Positions 8,688 to 17,825 are shown, counted from the first letter of the stretch. The stretch is DNA of 64,000 nucleotides from JASLDZ01 sp038226305 (GCA_038226305.1 JBBRQN010000001.1:124001-188000), one strand, 5' to 3'. Numbers and translations are program-made. The notes: generated from the sequence alone by a model not told the origin.

Positions 8688-9689
8688 ATGGGCACACCGC
8701 CCGCCGATCTGGACGAGTTCGGCGAGATCGCCCGGCTGTTCCTGCCCCTGACCCTGGGTGCGCCGGAGGCTTTGGGCCTTCTGGACGACGCCGCAGCCAT
8801 TTCGCTGGGCGACGGCCGCACCCTGGTGGTGACCACCGATACGCTGGTCGCGGGCGTGCACGCCCCGCTGGATGAGGCCCCGGGGCTGTTCGCGAGGAAG
8901 CTCCTGCGGGTGAACCTGTCGGACCTCGCGGCCAAGGGGGCCGAGCCTCTGGGCTGGTTCCTCAACGTCGCCTGGCCGGATCACTACAACGCGGCCGCCC
9001 GCGCGGCGTTTGCGGCCGGGCTGGAGGCGGATGCTCAAGGCTTCTGCCTGAAGCTCTTCGGCGGCGATACGGTAAGCACGTCAGGACCGCTGACGGCGAC
9101 GGCGACGCTCCTCGGCACCTGCCCCGCGGGCGGTTTCGTGGCGCGGGCGGGGGCGCGGGCGGGGGATGTGCTGCTGGTCAGCGGCACGGTGGGCGACGCG
9201 ACGCTGGGTCTGGATGTGGCGCTTGGGAGGCTGGATTCGGCGCTGCCGGCGGCTGCACGCGCCTTCCTCGACGACCGCTATCGCCTGCCGCAGCCGCGGC
9301 TGAACCTGCGCGACACCCTTCGTGCCCATGCCAGCGCCTGCGCCGACGTTTCGGATGGCCTGCTGGCCGATGCGGGCCGCATCGCCACGGCGAGCGGGCT
9401 GGCCGTGGAGGTGAAGCTTGAGGCGGTTCCCCTGTCTCCCGCGGCGCTGCAATGGCTCACGATGCAGGCGAGCGGTCCGGAGGCCCGGGTGCGGCTCGCC
9501 ACGGGCGGAGACGACTACGAACTCGTATGCGCCTGCTCGCCGGATCGGGTGGCGAGTTTTCAGGCCGCTGCCGGGCTCGCGGGAACGCCGCTCACGGTCA
9601 TCGGCCGGTTCGTTGAGGGCAGTGGCGTAGCGGTCAGCTTCGGTGGCGAGCCGGTCCCCGTCACCACCCTCGGCTATCGTCACCGCTGA
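8688..9689 (+). CDS. thiL: Thiamine-monophosphate kinase
   Basis: Phosphorylates thiamine monophosphate to the active cofactor thiamine diphosphate. It has 333 residues, a member of the PurM/ThiL ATP-binding family. Signatures: DEFGEIARLF at the N-terminus, LLDDAAAI (the nucleotide/Mg aspartates), TTDTLVAGVHAP, RVNLSDLAAKGAEPLGW and DVSDGLLADAGRIA. ATG 8688 lies 4 bases after the VOC stop codon. nusB-thiL adjacency is common in alphaproteobacteria. Confidence 0.95.
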   Translation: MGTPPADLDEFGEIARLFLPLTLGAPEALGLLDDAAAISLGDGRTLVVTTDTLVAGVHAPLDEAPGLFARKLLRVNLSDLAAKGAEPLGWFLNVAWPDHYNAAARAAFAAGLEADAQGFCLKLFGGDTVSTSGPLTATATLLGTCPAGGFVARAGARAGDVLLVSGTVGDATLGLDVALGRLDSALPAAARAFLDDRYRLPQPRLNLRDTLRAHASACADVSDGLLADAGRIATASGLAVEVKLEAVPLSPAALQWLTMQASGPEARVRLATGGDDYELVCACSPDRVASFQAAAGLAGTPLTVIGRFVEGSGVAVSFGGEPVPVTTLGYRHR

Positions 9690-9729
9690 GGCGTTGCGGG
9701 GCCGGGCGGCGGCTGACACCTTCGCTTCG

Positions 9730-10185
9730 ATGAACCGCCTGCCGACTCACCTTGCCCTTGTCTGCGCCCTCGCGCTCACGACGTTCGTGGCCGCCTCGCC
9801 CGCACAGGCCGGGGAGGACAAGAAGAAGGAGGTGCCGCATTCGGTGGACCTGTCCCCCGTGGGCCTGCCGATCGTGTGGGAGGGGCGGCTGATCAATTAC
9901 GTGTTCGTCACGCTGAAGCTGCCCGTCGCGGCGCGCTTCGATGCCGCCAAGCTGCGAGAGAAGGAGCCCTATTTCCGCGATGCCCTGGTGCGCGCCGCTC
10001 ACCGGACCCCCTTCGTCAAGCCGTGGGACTTCACCCACATCGACCGGGCGGCCCTAACTGCGGTGATGATGCGGGAATCGGCCCGGATCGCAGGCCCAGG
10101 CACCGTGACCTCGATAGATATCGTCTCTGAAGAGCCGCAGCGTCGCTCCGGGCTGCCGCAGAAGCCCCAGCCACCGAAGCCCTGA
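9730..10185 (+). CDS. Small exported protein of unknown function
   Basis: A 151-residue protein with a signal peptide (hydrophobic residues 8-24, cleavage near SPAQAGED), so periplasmic. The mature part is mixed alpha/beta with LSPVGLPIVWEGRLINYVFVTLKL and a C-terminus rich in proline. I do not recognise a domain. It lies 40 bases after thiL and before hppA, and may share the thiL transcript. Confidence 0.7.
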   Translation: MNRLPTHLALVCALALTTFVAASPAQAGEDKKKEVPHSVDLSPVGLPIVWEGRLINYVFVTLKLPVAARFDAAKLREKEPYFRDALVRAAHRTPFVKPWDFTHIDRAALTAVMMRESARIAGPGTVTSIDIVSEEPQRRSGLPQKPQPPKP

Positions 10186-10232
10186 AGTGTTGCCGGGCTT
10201 GGGGTGCCGCCCGGTTGCGCCGCTCGCCAATG

Positions 10233-10261
10233 TTGCGCAAAGGTGCGTGGCTCGCGAAAAC
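10233..10261 (+). promoter_or_regulatory. Putative housekeeping promoter of hppA
   Basis: TTGCGCA (10233-10239), 14-base spacer, GCGAAAAC (10254-10261), which matches GCTANAWC at all but one defined position. It lies about 85 bases before the hppA ATG. Confidence 0.4.
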
Positions 10262-10347
10262 CGACGTTCGAATCGGTGTCGCGACGAGGAACATCAGGAA
10301 ACGAGGCGGCGGCGTGTAACGCTGTGGCCGAACTCGAAGGGCGCTAA

Positions 10348-12477
10348 ATGAATTACCTTTATTGGGTCATCGCAGCCGGAGTGCTGGCGGTGATCTACGG
10401 CGTCGTGCAGACCGCCAGCCTCCTCAGATCTTCGCCCGGCAACGCCAAGATGCAGGAGATCGCCGCCGCCATTCAGGAGGGCGCCTCCGCCTACCTTCGT
10501 CGGCAATACATGACGATCGCCATCGTCGGCGTGGTGGTGCTGATCGTGCTCGGCGCGCTGTTCCAGGACTGGAAGCAGCCGGTCGGGTTCCTGATCGGCG
10601 CCGTGCTCTCGGGCTTCGCGGGCTACGCGGGCATGCTGATCTCGGTGCGCACCAACGTGCGTACGGCGCAGGCCTGTTCCGAGAGCCTGGACAAGGGCAT
10701 GTCGATGGCCTTCCGCTCGGGTGCTGTGGTCGGCATGTTCGTGGCGGGCTTCGCGCTTCTGGGCGTGGCGGGCTACTACCTCGTCCTCACGCAGATGCTC
10801 GGGCTCGACCCCACCAGCCGTGAAGTGGTCGACGCCCTGGTGTCGCTCGGCTTCGGCGCCTCTCTGATCTCCATCTTCGCGCGCCTGGGCGGCGGCATCT
10901 TCACCAAGGGCGCCGACGTGGGCGGCGACATGGTGGGCAAGCTCGAAGCCGGCATCCCGGAAGACGACCCCCGCAACGCCGCCACCATCGCCGACAACGT
11001 GGGCGACAACGTGGGCGACTGCGCGGGCATGGCCGCCGACCTGTTCGAGACCTATGCCGTGTCGACGGTCGCCACGATGGTGCTGGCCGCCATCTTCTTC
11101 CGCGGCCTGCCGCAGGTGGGTGCGATGATGCAGCTGCCTCTGGCGATCTGTGGCGTGTGCATCGTGACCTCGATCATCGGTGCGTTCTTCGTGCGCTTGG
11201 GCAAAAGCCGCAACATCATGGGTGCGCTCTACCAGGGCCTGATCGTCACCGGCGTGCTGTCGGCTGGCGCTGTGTACTTCGTCATCAAGGCGCTGATGCC
11301 GGAAGCCATCACCCTTTCGACGGGCCTCGTGCTCGACCCGATGAAGCTGTTCTACTGCGGCATCGTCGGCCTCTTGGTGACGGCCGCCATCGTGGTGATC
11401 ACCGAATACTACACCGGCACGGGCTTCCGCCCGGTGAAGTCGGTGGCCAAGGCCTCGGTCTCCGGCCACGGCACCAACGTGATCCAGGGCCTCGCCGTGT
11501 CGCTCGAGTCCACCGCCGCTCCGGCGCTGGTGATCATCGTCGCGATCGTCGCCACCTACATGCTGGGCGGCCTGTTCGGCACGGCCATCGCCGTGACGAC
11601 CATGCTCGGCGTGGCGGGGATGATCGTGGCGCTCGACGCCTTCGGCCCGGTGACCGACAACGCGGGCGGGATCGCCGAGATGGCGGGCCTGCCCCCGGAA
11701 GTGCGTGTTTCCACCGACGCCTTGGACGCGGTGGGCAACACCACCAAGGCCGTGACCAAGGGCTATGCGATCGGTTCGGCGGGCCTCGGCGCGCTGGTGC
11801 TGTTCGCGGCCTACACCCAGGACCTGCACTACTTCACCACCAACGCCACCTCCGGCTTCTTCGCCGGCATGGGGGCGGTGACCTTCGACCTCTCCAATCC
11901 CTTCGTGATCGTGGGCCTGCTGTTCGGGGGCGCCCTGCCGTTCCTGTTCGGCGGCATGTCCATGACGGCGGTGGGCCGGGCCGCGGGGGCCGTAGTCGAG
12001 GAGGTGCGCAGGCAGTTCCGGGAGAACCCGGGCATCATGACCTACGAGGTCAAGCCGGAATACGGCAAGGCGGTGGACATCCTGACCAAGGCGGCGATCC
12101 GCGAGATGATCGTGCCGAGCCTTCTGCCGGTGCTGTCGCCGATCGTGCTGTTCCTCGTGGTGCTGCCGCTGGCGGGCAAGGTGAACGCCTTCGCGTCGCT
12201 CGGCGCCATGCTGATCGGCGTGATCGTGACCGGCCTCTTCGTGGCCATCTCCATGACCTCGGGCGGCGGCGCCTGGGACAATGCCAAGAAGTACATCGAA
12301 GAGGGCAACTACGGCGGCAAGGGCTCCGAAGCCCACAAGGCCGCCGTGACCGGCGACACCGTCGGCGACCCTTACAAGGACACCTCGGGCCCTGCCGTGA
12401 ACCCGATGATCAAGATCACCAACATCGTGGCGCTGCTGCTCCTGGCGGTGCTGGCGAAGGGCGTGGTCGGCGGCTGA
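10348..12477 (+). CDS. hppA: Membrane-bound proton-translocating pyrophosphatase, K+-independent type
   Basis: Hydrolyses pyrophosphate and pumps protons across the inner membrane. It has 709 residues with about 15-16 transmembrane helices, typical of the family. The substrate motifs are present: GGGIFTKGADVGGDMVGK with the DVGGD core, EDDPRNAATIADNVGDNVGD, and the C-terminal NAKKYIEEG and GDTVGDPYKDTSGPA-type segments. In VGNTTKAVTKG the residue after GNTT is lysine; a Lys at this place marks the K+-independent subfamily, whereas Ala marks K+-dependent pumps. A strong terminator follows 28 bases after the stop. Confidence 0.97.
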   Translation: MNYLYWVIAAGVLAVIYGVVQTASLLRSSPGNAKMQEIAAAIQEGASAYLRRQYMTIAIVGVVVLIVLGALFQDWKQPVGFLIGAVLSGFAGYAGMLISVRTNVRTAQACSESLDKGMSMAFRSGAVVGMFVAGFALLGVAGYYLVLTQMLGLDPTSREVVDALVSLGFGASLISIFARLGGGIFTKGADVGGDMVGKLEAGIPEDDPRNAATIADNVGDNVGDCAGMAADLFETYAVSTVATMVLAAIFFRGLPQVGAMMQLPLAICGVCIVTSIIGAFFVRLGKSRNIMGALYQGLIVTGVLSAGAVYFVIKALMPEAITLSTGLVLDPMKLFYCGIVGLLVTAAIVVITEYYTGTGFRPVKSVAKASVSGHGTNVIQGLAVSLESTAAPALVIIVAIVATYMLGGLFGTAIAVTTMLGVAGMIVALDAFGPVTDNAGGIAEMAGLPPEVRVSTDALDAVGNTTKAVTKGYAIGSAGLGALVLFAAYTQDLHYFTTNATSGFFAGMGAVTFDLSNPFVIVGLLFGGALPFLFGGMSMTAVGRAAGAVVEEVRRQFRENPGIMTYEVKPEYGKAVDILTKAAIREMIVPSLLPVLSPIVLFLVVLPLAGKVNAFASLGAMLIGVIVTGLFVAISMTSGGGAWDNAKKYIEEGNYGGKGSEAHKAAVTGDTVGDPYKDTSGPAVNPMIKITNIVALLLLAVLAKGVVGG

Positions 12478-12505
12478 GACCCAGCCAGCCGAGCTTGGAA
12501 CAAGG

Positions 12506-12535
12506 AAAACCCCGGAGGTCCGCCTCCGGGGTTTT
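12506..12535. terminator. Bidirectional intrinsic terminator between hppA and bamE
   Basis: A perfect 13-bp inverted repeat, AAAACCCCGGAGG and CCTCCGGGGTTTT, with a 4-base loop. The T-run on one strand and A-run on the other let it serve hppA (+) and bamE (-), which converge here. Confidence 0.9.
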
Positions 12536-12573
12536 CTAATTCCAGCCTGTTGAGTTTGGGACTGCGGTCGCGG

Positions 12574-13044
12574 TCACTTCGGGCGGGAGCGGCCCGGATC
12601 GTCTTCCTGCGGGAGCACGGCCGAGCGGCCCAGCGTGCCGAGGATCTGTTCGAGGATCGACAGGTCGCGGCCGCGGGTGGGCGTCTCGCGCTTGTCGTAG
12701 GCGATCTGGTAGCCGTCCTTCATCTCGAGCTTCTTCACCTCGGCGACCTTGTCGTCCTTGTCGAAGCTGATCCGCACCACCTCGCGCGAGCGCACGCGGG
12801 GCAGGAAGTAGGCTTCCCGCTCGGTGATCTGGCTGATGTAGAACCAGTTCGCGTCCCCGAAGGTGGACTGCAGCGTCGGCGAGCCCAGGCGGGTCAGGAT
12901 GGTGGACTTGGTGTCCACCCCCACCTTCACGTCGGCGGGCTTCTCGTCGCGCGCCTGAAAGCCGTTGTAGGTCGAGGTCGGAGCGCAGGCCGCGCCCGCC
13001 AGGGCGGCGCAGGCCGCGGCGGCCAGAAGAATCGGTCGGATCAT
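12574..13044 (-). CDS. bamE: Outer membrane assembly lipoprotein BamE (SmpA/OmlA family)
   Basis: Accessory lipoprotein of the BAM complex, which folds beta-barrel proteins into the outer membrane. It has 156 residues. The lipobox LAGAAC places the lipidated cysteine at about residue 20. The SmpA/OmlA domain runs from VKVGVDTKSTILTRLGSPT through FGDANWFYISQ to VVRISFDKDDKVAEV, the usual order. The C-terminal part after residue 115 is variable and polar. It converges on hppA and shares its terminator. Confidence 0.9.
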   Translation of the reverse strand: MIRPILLAAAACAALAGAACAPTSTYNGFQARDEKPADVKVGVDTKSTILTRLGSPTLQSTFGDANWFYISQITEREAYFLPRVRSREVVRISFDKDDKVAEVKKLEMKDGYQIAYDKRETPTRGRDLSILEQILGTLGRSAVLPQEDDPGRSRPK

Positions 13045-13114
13045 GGGGGAATGCGGCTCCGGTTGATCCCCGCCGGGGCGCTCGGAGACCGGGCACGACG
13101 GCGATACGGGGGCT

Positions 13115-13143
13115 TTGACCTAGAGGGGTCGGCGTCCTAACTC
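13115..13143 (+). promoter_or_regulatory. Putative promoter of the bc1-chaperone/yceD/plsX genes
   Basis: TTGACCT (13115-13121), 14-base spacer, CCTAACTC (13136-13143), a fair match to TTGACGS and GCTANAWC. It lies 75 bases before the ATG at 13218. Confidence 0.35.
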
Positions 13144-13217
13144 AAGGTGACGATCCCGTATCCTATCGTCGCGGCCGAAAAGCGGCATGCGCGTAAGCCC
13201 CTTGCCCGTTCGGACCC

Positions 13218-13766
13218 ATGCTCAAGACCCTGTTCAAAGCCTCACCTGAAAAGGTCGCGGGACGCGCGCTCTACACCGCGATCTCGGCGGCCGCCCGCCG
13301 CCCCGAGTTCTATCTGGAGGCGGGTGTGCCCGACCGGCCAGAAGGGCGATTCGAGCTGTACCTCATCCACCTCGTGCTCGTGGTGCATCGGCTGAAGGGC
13401 GAGGGCGCCCAGGCTGCGGCCGTGTCGCAGGCCGCCTTCGACGCCTTCCTGCGGGGGCTGGACGACGGCCTGCGCGAGATGGGGGTGGGCGATCTCTCCG
13501 TGGGCAAGAAGATGCGCAAGCTGGGCGAAGTCATCTACGGCCGCATGAAGGCCTATGACGACGGGCTAGCGACCGAACAGCCCCTCGCTGTCCTCACCGC
13601 CCTTCTGGAGCGCACGCTGTTCGCCGACGTGGAGGCTTCGGGGGCGGCCGCGGTGGCAGCTTATGTGGTCGAGGCTGCGGCCGATCTGCGTCGGCAGCCC
13701 ACCGCGGCGTTGGTCACCGGCCAGGTGAGCTTCCCCGCGTTCGGGCTGGGGGCGGTGTCGGCATGA
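13218..13766 (+). CDS. Ubiquinol-cytochrome c chaperone family protein (CBP3-like)
   Basis: A 182-residue protein related to mitochondrial Cbp3, which helps assemble cytochrome b of the bc1 complex. The domain spans most of the chain: ALYTAISAAARRPEFYLEAGVPD, ELYLIHLVLVVHRLKGEG, then AFDAFLRGLDDGLREMGVGDLSVGKKMRKLGE, which is the most conserved part. It overlaps the next gene by 4 bases (ATGA). In alphaproteobacteria this gene, yceD and plsX often form a run. Confidence 0.9.
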   Translation: MLKTLFKASPEKVAGRALYTAISAAARRPEFYLEAGVPDRPEGRFELYLIHLVLVVHRLKGEGAQAAAVSQAAFDAFLRGLDDGLREMGVGDLSVGKKMRKLGEVIYGRMKAYDDGLATEQPLAVLTALLERTLFADVEASGAAAVAAYVVEAAADLRRQPTAALVTGQVSFPAFGLGAVSA

Positions 13767-14287
13767 GCGCTCACGACTGGGCCCTGCCCGTGGCCCTGCA
13801 TGAGGTGGCGCGGGGCCCCAAGACCTTCACGGTGGATGCAGACGAGCCCACCCGCGCCGGGATCGCCCGCACGCTCGACCTCGCGGCCCTGCTCAGCTTC
13901 CAGGCCTCGGTGCGGGTGAAGCCCTGGCTCGACGGTGCCGAGATCGACGGCCGCTGGACCGCCCGGGTGCGGCAGGTGTGCGGCGTGAGCCTCGACGAGT
14001 TCGAGACGCCGCTCTCGGGCGAGTTCCACCTGCACGTGGTGCCCGCAGGCAGCCCGATGGCCGCCGGCCCCGACGACGACCTGACCGCCGACCCAGAGGC
14101 CCCCGACCCGCCGGACGTGCTGGAGGCGGATGCCATCGATGTGGCGGCCTATCTCGTCGAGCACCTGGCGCTGGAACTCGATCCCTTCCCCCGCAAACCG
14201 GGTGTGGTGTTCGAGCCGCCACCTGAGCCCGGCGAGCCCTCGCCCTTCGCGGCTCTCGCCCGGCTGAAGCCGCGGGGAGACGCCTAG
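13763..14287 (+). CDS. YceD family (DUF177) protein
   Basis: A 174-residue protein. YceD/DUF177 proteins carry a metal-binding Cys motif in many species and are linked to 23S rRNA accumulation; in alphaproteobacteria they sit before plsX. Here RVKPWLDGAEIDGRWTARVRQVCGVSLDEFETPLSGEF is the conserved core, with one cysteine. The C-terminus carries the acidic ADAIDVAAYLVEHLALELDPFPRKPG segment usual for the family. It is coupled to the upstream chaperone gene by a 4-base overlap. Confidence 0.88.
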   Translation: MSAHDWALPVALHEVARGPKTFTVDADEPTRAGIARTLDLAALLSFQASVRVKPWLDGAEIDGRWTARVRQVCGVSLDEFETPLSGEFHLHVVPAGSPMAAGPDDDLTADPEAPDPPDVLEADAIDVAAYLVEHLALELDPFPRKPGVVFEPPPEPGEPSPFAALARLKPRGDA

Positions 14288-14395
14288 CGCATCCCTCGCG
14301 TCGCCAACCCCGGCTTGCTTCCGGGCCTTGCGGGGTTAAGGTCCGCCACCGCTTCGACTGCGGGTCTTCACCGACCCCTAGGGCGACTTTTCAGG

Positions 14396-15508
14396 ATGTC
14401 GGACCCCGCCCGCGTGTCGCTTTCGCCCACTTCACAGATCGTTCTCTCCGTCGACGCGATGGGGGGCGACCACGGTCCGCCCGTGATCGTGGCCGGGGTG
14501 GAGCTGGCATTGAAGCGCTTTGGCGATCGGCCGGCGCGGGTGCTGCTGCACGGCGACGAGGGCGCCATCGAGGCTGAGCTGAAGCGCCACCCCTCAGTTC
14601 GTCCCCACGTGGAGGTGCGCCACACCGACAAGCGCATCTCGGGCGAGGAGAAGGCCGCGCAGGCCCTGCGCCGTGGCAAGGGCTCCAGCCTGTGGAACGC
14701 GGTGGAGGCGGTGAAGACCGGTCAGGCCCACGCCGCCGTTTCCGGGGGCAACACTGGGGCGCTCATGGCGATCTCGCGGCTCTTGCTGCGCATGATCAGT
14801 GAACTGGAACGCCCGGCCCTGGTCGCCAGCTGGCCCACCCTGCGGGGCGTGAGCGACGTTCTGGACGTGGGTGCCAATATCGAGGTGGACGCCCGCCAAC
14901 TGGTGGAGTTCGCCATCATGGGCGAGGCCTTCCACGCGGCGGTGAACGCGGGCGAGGGCTCGACCCGCCCCTCCATCGGCCTTCTGAACGTGGGTTCGGA
15001 GGACCAGAAGGGCCACGAATACCTGCGTGAGGCGCACCGCCTTCTGAAGACCAACACGCTCGGGCTCAATTACCACGGCTTCGTGGAGGGCGATGACATC
15101 GCCAAGGGCGTGGTGGATGTGATCGTCACCGACGGGTTCACGGGCAATGTGGCCCTGAAGACCGGCGAGGGCCTTGCCAAGTTCTTCAGCCAGGTGCTGC
15201 GCGAGGCTCTCACCTCCGGCGCCCTGCCGATGGCGGGGGGCTTTTTGGCGCAGGGCGCGCTGCGGCAGATGAAGGCCCGGCTGACGCCACCGGGGGGAGG
15301 GCCGCTCCTGGGCCTAAACGGGGTGGTGGTGAAGAGCCACGGCGGAGCCGATGCGGCAGGGTTTGCGGACGCCCTGCGCATCGCGGCCGAGCTTGCCTCC
15401 AGCGACTTCGCCGTCGAGATCGCCCGCAACATAGCCCGGCTGGGCGAGGCGATGGGCGGCCGCTTGGCCGAACCCCCTGCGCCCGTGCCTGCGGAGCCGG
15501 CCGCTTGA
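14396..15508 (+). CDS. plsX: Phosphate acyltransferase PlsX
   Basis: Converts acyl-ACP to acyl-phosphate, the acyl donor for PlsY in phospholipid synthesis; peripheral inner-membrane enzyme. It has 370 residues, slightly longer than the usual 340-350 because of a leader and a proline-rich tail. Signatures: VDAMGGDHGP near the N-terminus, AAVSGGNTGALMAIS, VLDVGANIEVD and DVIVTDGFTGNVALKTGEG. ATG 14396 is chosen; the next gene, fabH, begins inside its stop codon. Confidence 0.96.
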   Translation: MSDPARVSLSPTSQIVLSVDAMGGDHGPPVIVAGVELALKRFGDRPARVLLHGDEGAIEAELKRHPSVRPHVEVRHTDKRISGEEKAAQALRRGKGSSLWNAVEAVKTGQAHAAVSGGNTGALMAISRLLLRMISELERPALVASWPTLRGVSDVLDVGANIEVDARQLVEFAIMGEAFHAAVNAGEGSTRPSIGLLNVGSEDQKGHEYLREAHRLLKTNTLGLNYHGFVEGDDIAKGVVDVIVTDGFTGNVALKTGEGLAKFFSQVLREALTSGALPMAGGFLAQGALRQMKARLTPPGGGPLLGLNGVVVKSHGGADAAGFADALRIAAELASSDFAVEIARNIARLGEAMGGRLAEPPAPVPAEPAA

Positions 15509-16482
15509 GCGTGGTGCGCAGCGCCATCACGGGCGTGGGCGCTTACCTGCCGGAACGCATCGTCAGCAACAGCGAGCTCGCCCTCACTGTGGACACCAGC
15601 GACGCCTGGATCCGCGAGCGCACCGGCATCGAGCAGCGCCATCAGGCGGCGGAGGGGCAGGGCACCTCCGACCTCGCCGCCGAGGCCGCGCGCAGGGCTC
15701 TCGCCGCCGCCGGGCGCACCGCCGCCGAGGTGGACCTGATCATCGTGGCCACCACCACGCCCGACCTCACCTTCCCGGCGGTGGCGGCGATGGTGCAGCG
15801 CAAGATCGGCGCGCCTGTGGGCATCGCCTTCGACGTGCAGGCCGTGTGTTCGGGCTTCGTGTACGCCATGAGCGTCGCCGACGGGTTCACCGCCCGGGGC
15901 CACTCCAAATGCGCCCTCGTGATCGGCGCCGAGACCATGACCCGCCTGATGGACTGGGAAGACCGCGGCACCTGCGTGCTCTTCGGCGACGGGGCGGGGG
16001 CCGTGGTGCTGGAGCCCGTGCAGGGGCAGGGCGGCACCGCCGATCGGGGCCTCCTGGGCTTCTCGCTCCGCTGTGACGGGGCCAAGCAGGATCTGCTCTA
16101 CGTTGACGGCGGGGTGTCGACCACGGGCACGGTCGGTCACCTGCGGATGATGGGCCAGGCGGTGTTCCGTCATGCCGTGGTGAACATCTCCGAAGCCGTG
16201 GAGGCCGCGGCAGTCGCGGCAGGGGTCGAGGTGTCGGCGGTGGACTGGTTCATCCCCCACCAGGCCAACATGCGCATCCTGCAGGGGGTGGCGCACCGGC
16301 TTAAGATCGACGAGGCCAAGGTGGTCTCCACCGTGGCCCTGCATGCCAACACCTCCGCCGCTTCCATCCCCCTGGCCCTGGCGCACGCCATCGAAGACGG
16401 GCGCATCAAGCCCGGCCAGCTGCTCCTGATGGAAGCCATGGGCGGAGGTCTGACCTGGGGCGCGTGCGTGGTGCGGCTCTAG
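15505..16482 (+). CDS. fabH: 3-oxoacyl-ACP synthase III
   Basis: Starts fatty-acid synthesis by condensing acetyl-CoA with malonyl-ACP. Counting from TTG 15505, the catalytic triad is Cys115 (QAVCSGFVY), His252 (PHQANMRI) and Asn282 (HANTSAAS). It has 325 residues, the normal length. TTG 15505 overlaps the plsX stop by 4 bases; GTG codons at 15511 and 15514 are alternatives giving almost the same protein. plsX-fabH pairing joins the lipid acylation and initiation steps in one operon. Confidence 0.96.
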   Translation: MSVVRSAITGVGAYLPERIVSNSELALTVDTSDAWIRERTGIEQRHQAAEGQGTSDLAAEAARRALAAAGRTAAEVDLIIVATTTPDLTFPAVAAMVQRKIGAPVGIAFDVQAVCSGFVYAMSVADGFTARGHSKCALVIGAETMTRLMDWEDRGTCVLFGDGAGAVVLEPVQGQGGTADRGLLGFSLRCDGAKQDLLYVDGGVSTTGTVGHLRMMGQAVFRHAVVNISEAVEAAAVAAGVEVSAVDWFIPHQANMRILQGVAHRLKIDEAKVVSTVALHANTSAASIPLALAHAIEDGRIKPGQLLLMEAMGGGLTWGACVVRL

Positions 16483-16587
16483 GCGATTCGCCGGAGGCGG
16501 CATTGGGCTGCAAGCCGTTGACTTGACGACGCTTCATGCCTCGTGCAGCGATGGCGGCAACGCGGGCTGTTGGGGGCGACGACGCCG

Positions 16588-16908
16588 ATGAGCGAAGGCA
16601 CCGTGACGCGGGCCGACCTGGCCGAGGCCGTACACCGCGAGGTGGGGCTTTCCCGGCAGGACTGTGCCGAACTCGTGGAGCGCACCCTCGAACTCGTGGT
16701 CGAGGCGCTTCAGCGCGGCGAAGAAGTGAAGCTGTCGGGCTTCGGCGTGTTCCAGGTGCGCGACAAACGGGCCAGGGTGGGTCGGAACCCCAAGACGGGC
16801 GAGCCCGCCGCCATCGATCCCCGCCGTGTCATCAGCTTTCGCGCCTCGCAACTGATGAAGGCGAAGGTGCAGGCCGCCCACGTCGGGCCGGGTGTCTCGG
16901 GCGGCTGA
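16588..16908 (+). CDS. ihfA: Integration host factor subunit alpha
   Basis: A 106-residue DNA-bending HU/IHF-family protein that pairs with IhfB and shapes promoters and origin regions. TRADLAEAVHREVGLSRQDCAELVERTLE forms the helical dimerisation part, followed by VKLSGFGVFQVRDKRARVGRNPKTGEP, the beta arm with the conserved GRNPKTGE tip. ATG 16588 fits the family start. Position after plsX-fabH and before a MerR gene is typical of alphaproteobacteria, which supports IhfA over HU. Confidence 0.94.
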   Translation: MSEGTVTRADLAEAVHREVGLSRQDCAELVERTLELVVEALQRGEEVKLSGFGVFQVRDKRARVGRNPKTGEPAAIDPRRVISFRASQLMKAKVQAAHVGPGVSGG

Positions 16909-16910
16909 GG

Positions 16911-17465
16911 GTGTCGGTCACCGATCCCGCTGGCTTCGAGCCGTCGGCCAAGGGCCCGGACGCGTTCCGCACGATCTCGGAAGCGTCCACCGAACTGGGC
17001 GTGCCGCAGCATGTCCTCCGCTTCTGGGAAACCAAGTTCTCCTTCATCCGCCCCATGAAGCGCGCCGGGGGGCGGCGATTCTATCGGCGGCAGGATCTGG
17101 CCGTGCTGAAGGGCGTGCGCACCCTGCTCCACGCGGAGGGCTACACGATCAAGGGCGTGCAGCGCCTGCACAAGGAGCAAGGGGTGCGCCGGCTGATCGG
17201 CGCGGGGGAGGGCGACATTCCCTCCATCACGCCCCCGCGCATCGCTGAGCTCCCGACCCCGCCCGCCCCGGCCATCGCGGCAGCAGTAGAGGCTATTGCC
17301 CCTGCGGGCGTGCCGGCCGCGTCCGCTCCCGCGCGACCCCCGCAGCCGACGCGCACGCCCACGCCCATCCTGCAGCCCGATGCCCGCAGTCGGCTGGAGG
17401 CGGTGCTGCGTGACATCGAGGGTGTGAAGGGCGTGATCGACCGGCTTCTGATCGAAAGCGACTGA
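16911..17465 (+). CDS. MerR family transcriptional regulator
   Basis: A 184-residue regulator. The MerR-type winged helix-turn-helix is at about residues 20-85 (AFRTISEASTELGVPQHVLRFWETKF, GGRRFYRRQDLAVLKGVRTLLHAEGYTIKGVQ). The middle is a proline/alanine-rich linker, and LEAVLRDIEGVKGVIDRLL at the C-terminus is a predicted coiled-coil dimer helix. No effector-binding cysteines are seen, unlike metal-sensing MerR proteins. GTG 16911 lies 2 bases after the ihfA stop. In alphaproteobacteria this ihfA-linked MerR gene is conserved but of unknown target. Confidence 0.88.
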   Translation: MSVTDPAGFEPSAKGPDAFRTISEASTELGVPQHVLRFWETKFSFIRPMKRAGGRRFYRRQDLAVLKGVRTLLHAEGYTIKGVQRLHKEQGVRRLIGAGEGDIPSITPPRIAELPTPPAPAIAAAVEAIAPAGVPAASAPARPPQPTRTPTPILQPDARSRLEAVLRDIEGVKGVIDRLLIESD

Positions 17466-17481
17466 AGCCGTGTGACAGCGG

Positions 17482-17510
17482 TTGCGCTCAGGCCCAACCG
17501 CCTTCTATAA
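17482..17510 (+). promoter_or_regulatory. Putative promoter of tRNA-Pro(GGG)
   Basis: TTGCGC (17482-17487), 17-base spacer and CTATAA (17505-17510), ending 10 bases before the tRNA. Confidence 0.45.
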
Positions 17511-17520
17511 GCGCCGCGGA

Positions 17521-17597
<77 letters not shown>

Positions 17598-17627
17598 GAC
17601 CCTTTCAGCGCCCCGCAGCCAGCGCCC

Positions 17628-17825
17628 TCAGTCCTCGCGGTTCATCCAGCGGATCAGGGGAATCAGCGGCGCGCCCCACAACATTCCGCTCAGCCCGAAG
17701 TAGGGGATCTGCGCCCACCAGCGCGCGGGAATGAACGGGGCGAGGGACGCAACGGCCCAGATGTAGGCTGCCAGGAACAGCAGCACTCCGATCGAGCCGA
17801 CGAATTTCTTGAGGCGAACGGGCAT
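17628..17825 (-). CDS. DUF2842 family small membrane protein
   Basis: A 65-residue protein with two transmembrane helices (GSIGVLLFLAAYIWAVASLA and YFGLSGMLWGAPLIPLIRWM). This matches the alphaproteobacterial DUF2842 family: a basic N-terminus, LLFLAAY in helix one and PLIRWM at the end. Function unknown. It is expressed away from the convergent tRNA-Pro. Confidence 0.8.
   Translation of the reverse strand: MPVRLKKFVGSIGVLLFLAAYIWAVASLAPFIPARWWAQIPYFGLSGMLWGAPLIPLIRWMNRED

Noticed and set aside
10294..12336. 680-codon open frame on the minus strand across hppA
   Set aside because: Antisense shadow of a strongly conserved gene; the product is a His/Gly/Asp-rich string typical of reversed high-GC codons.
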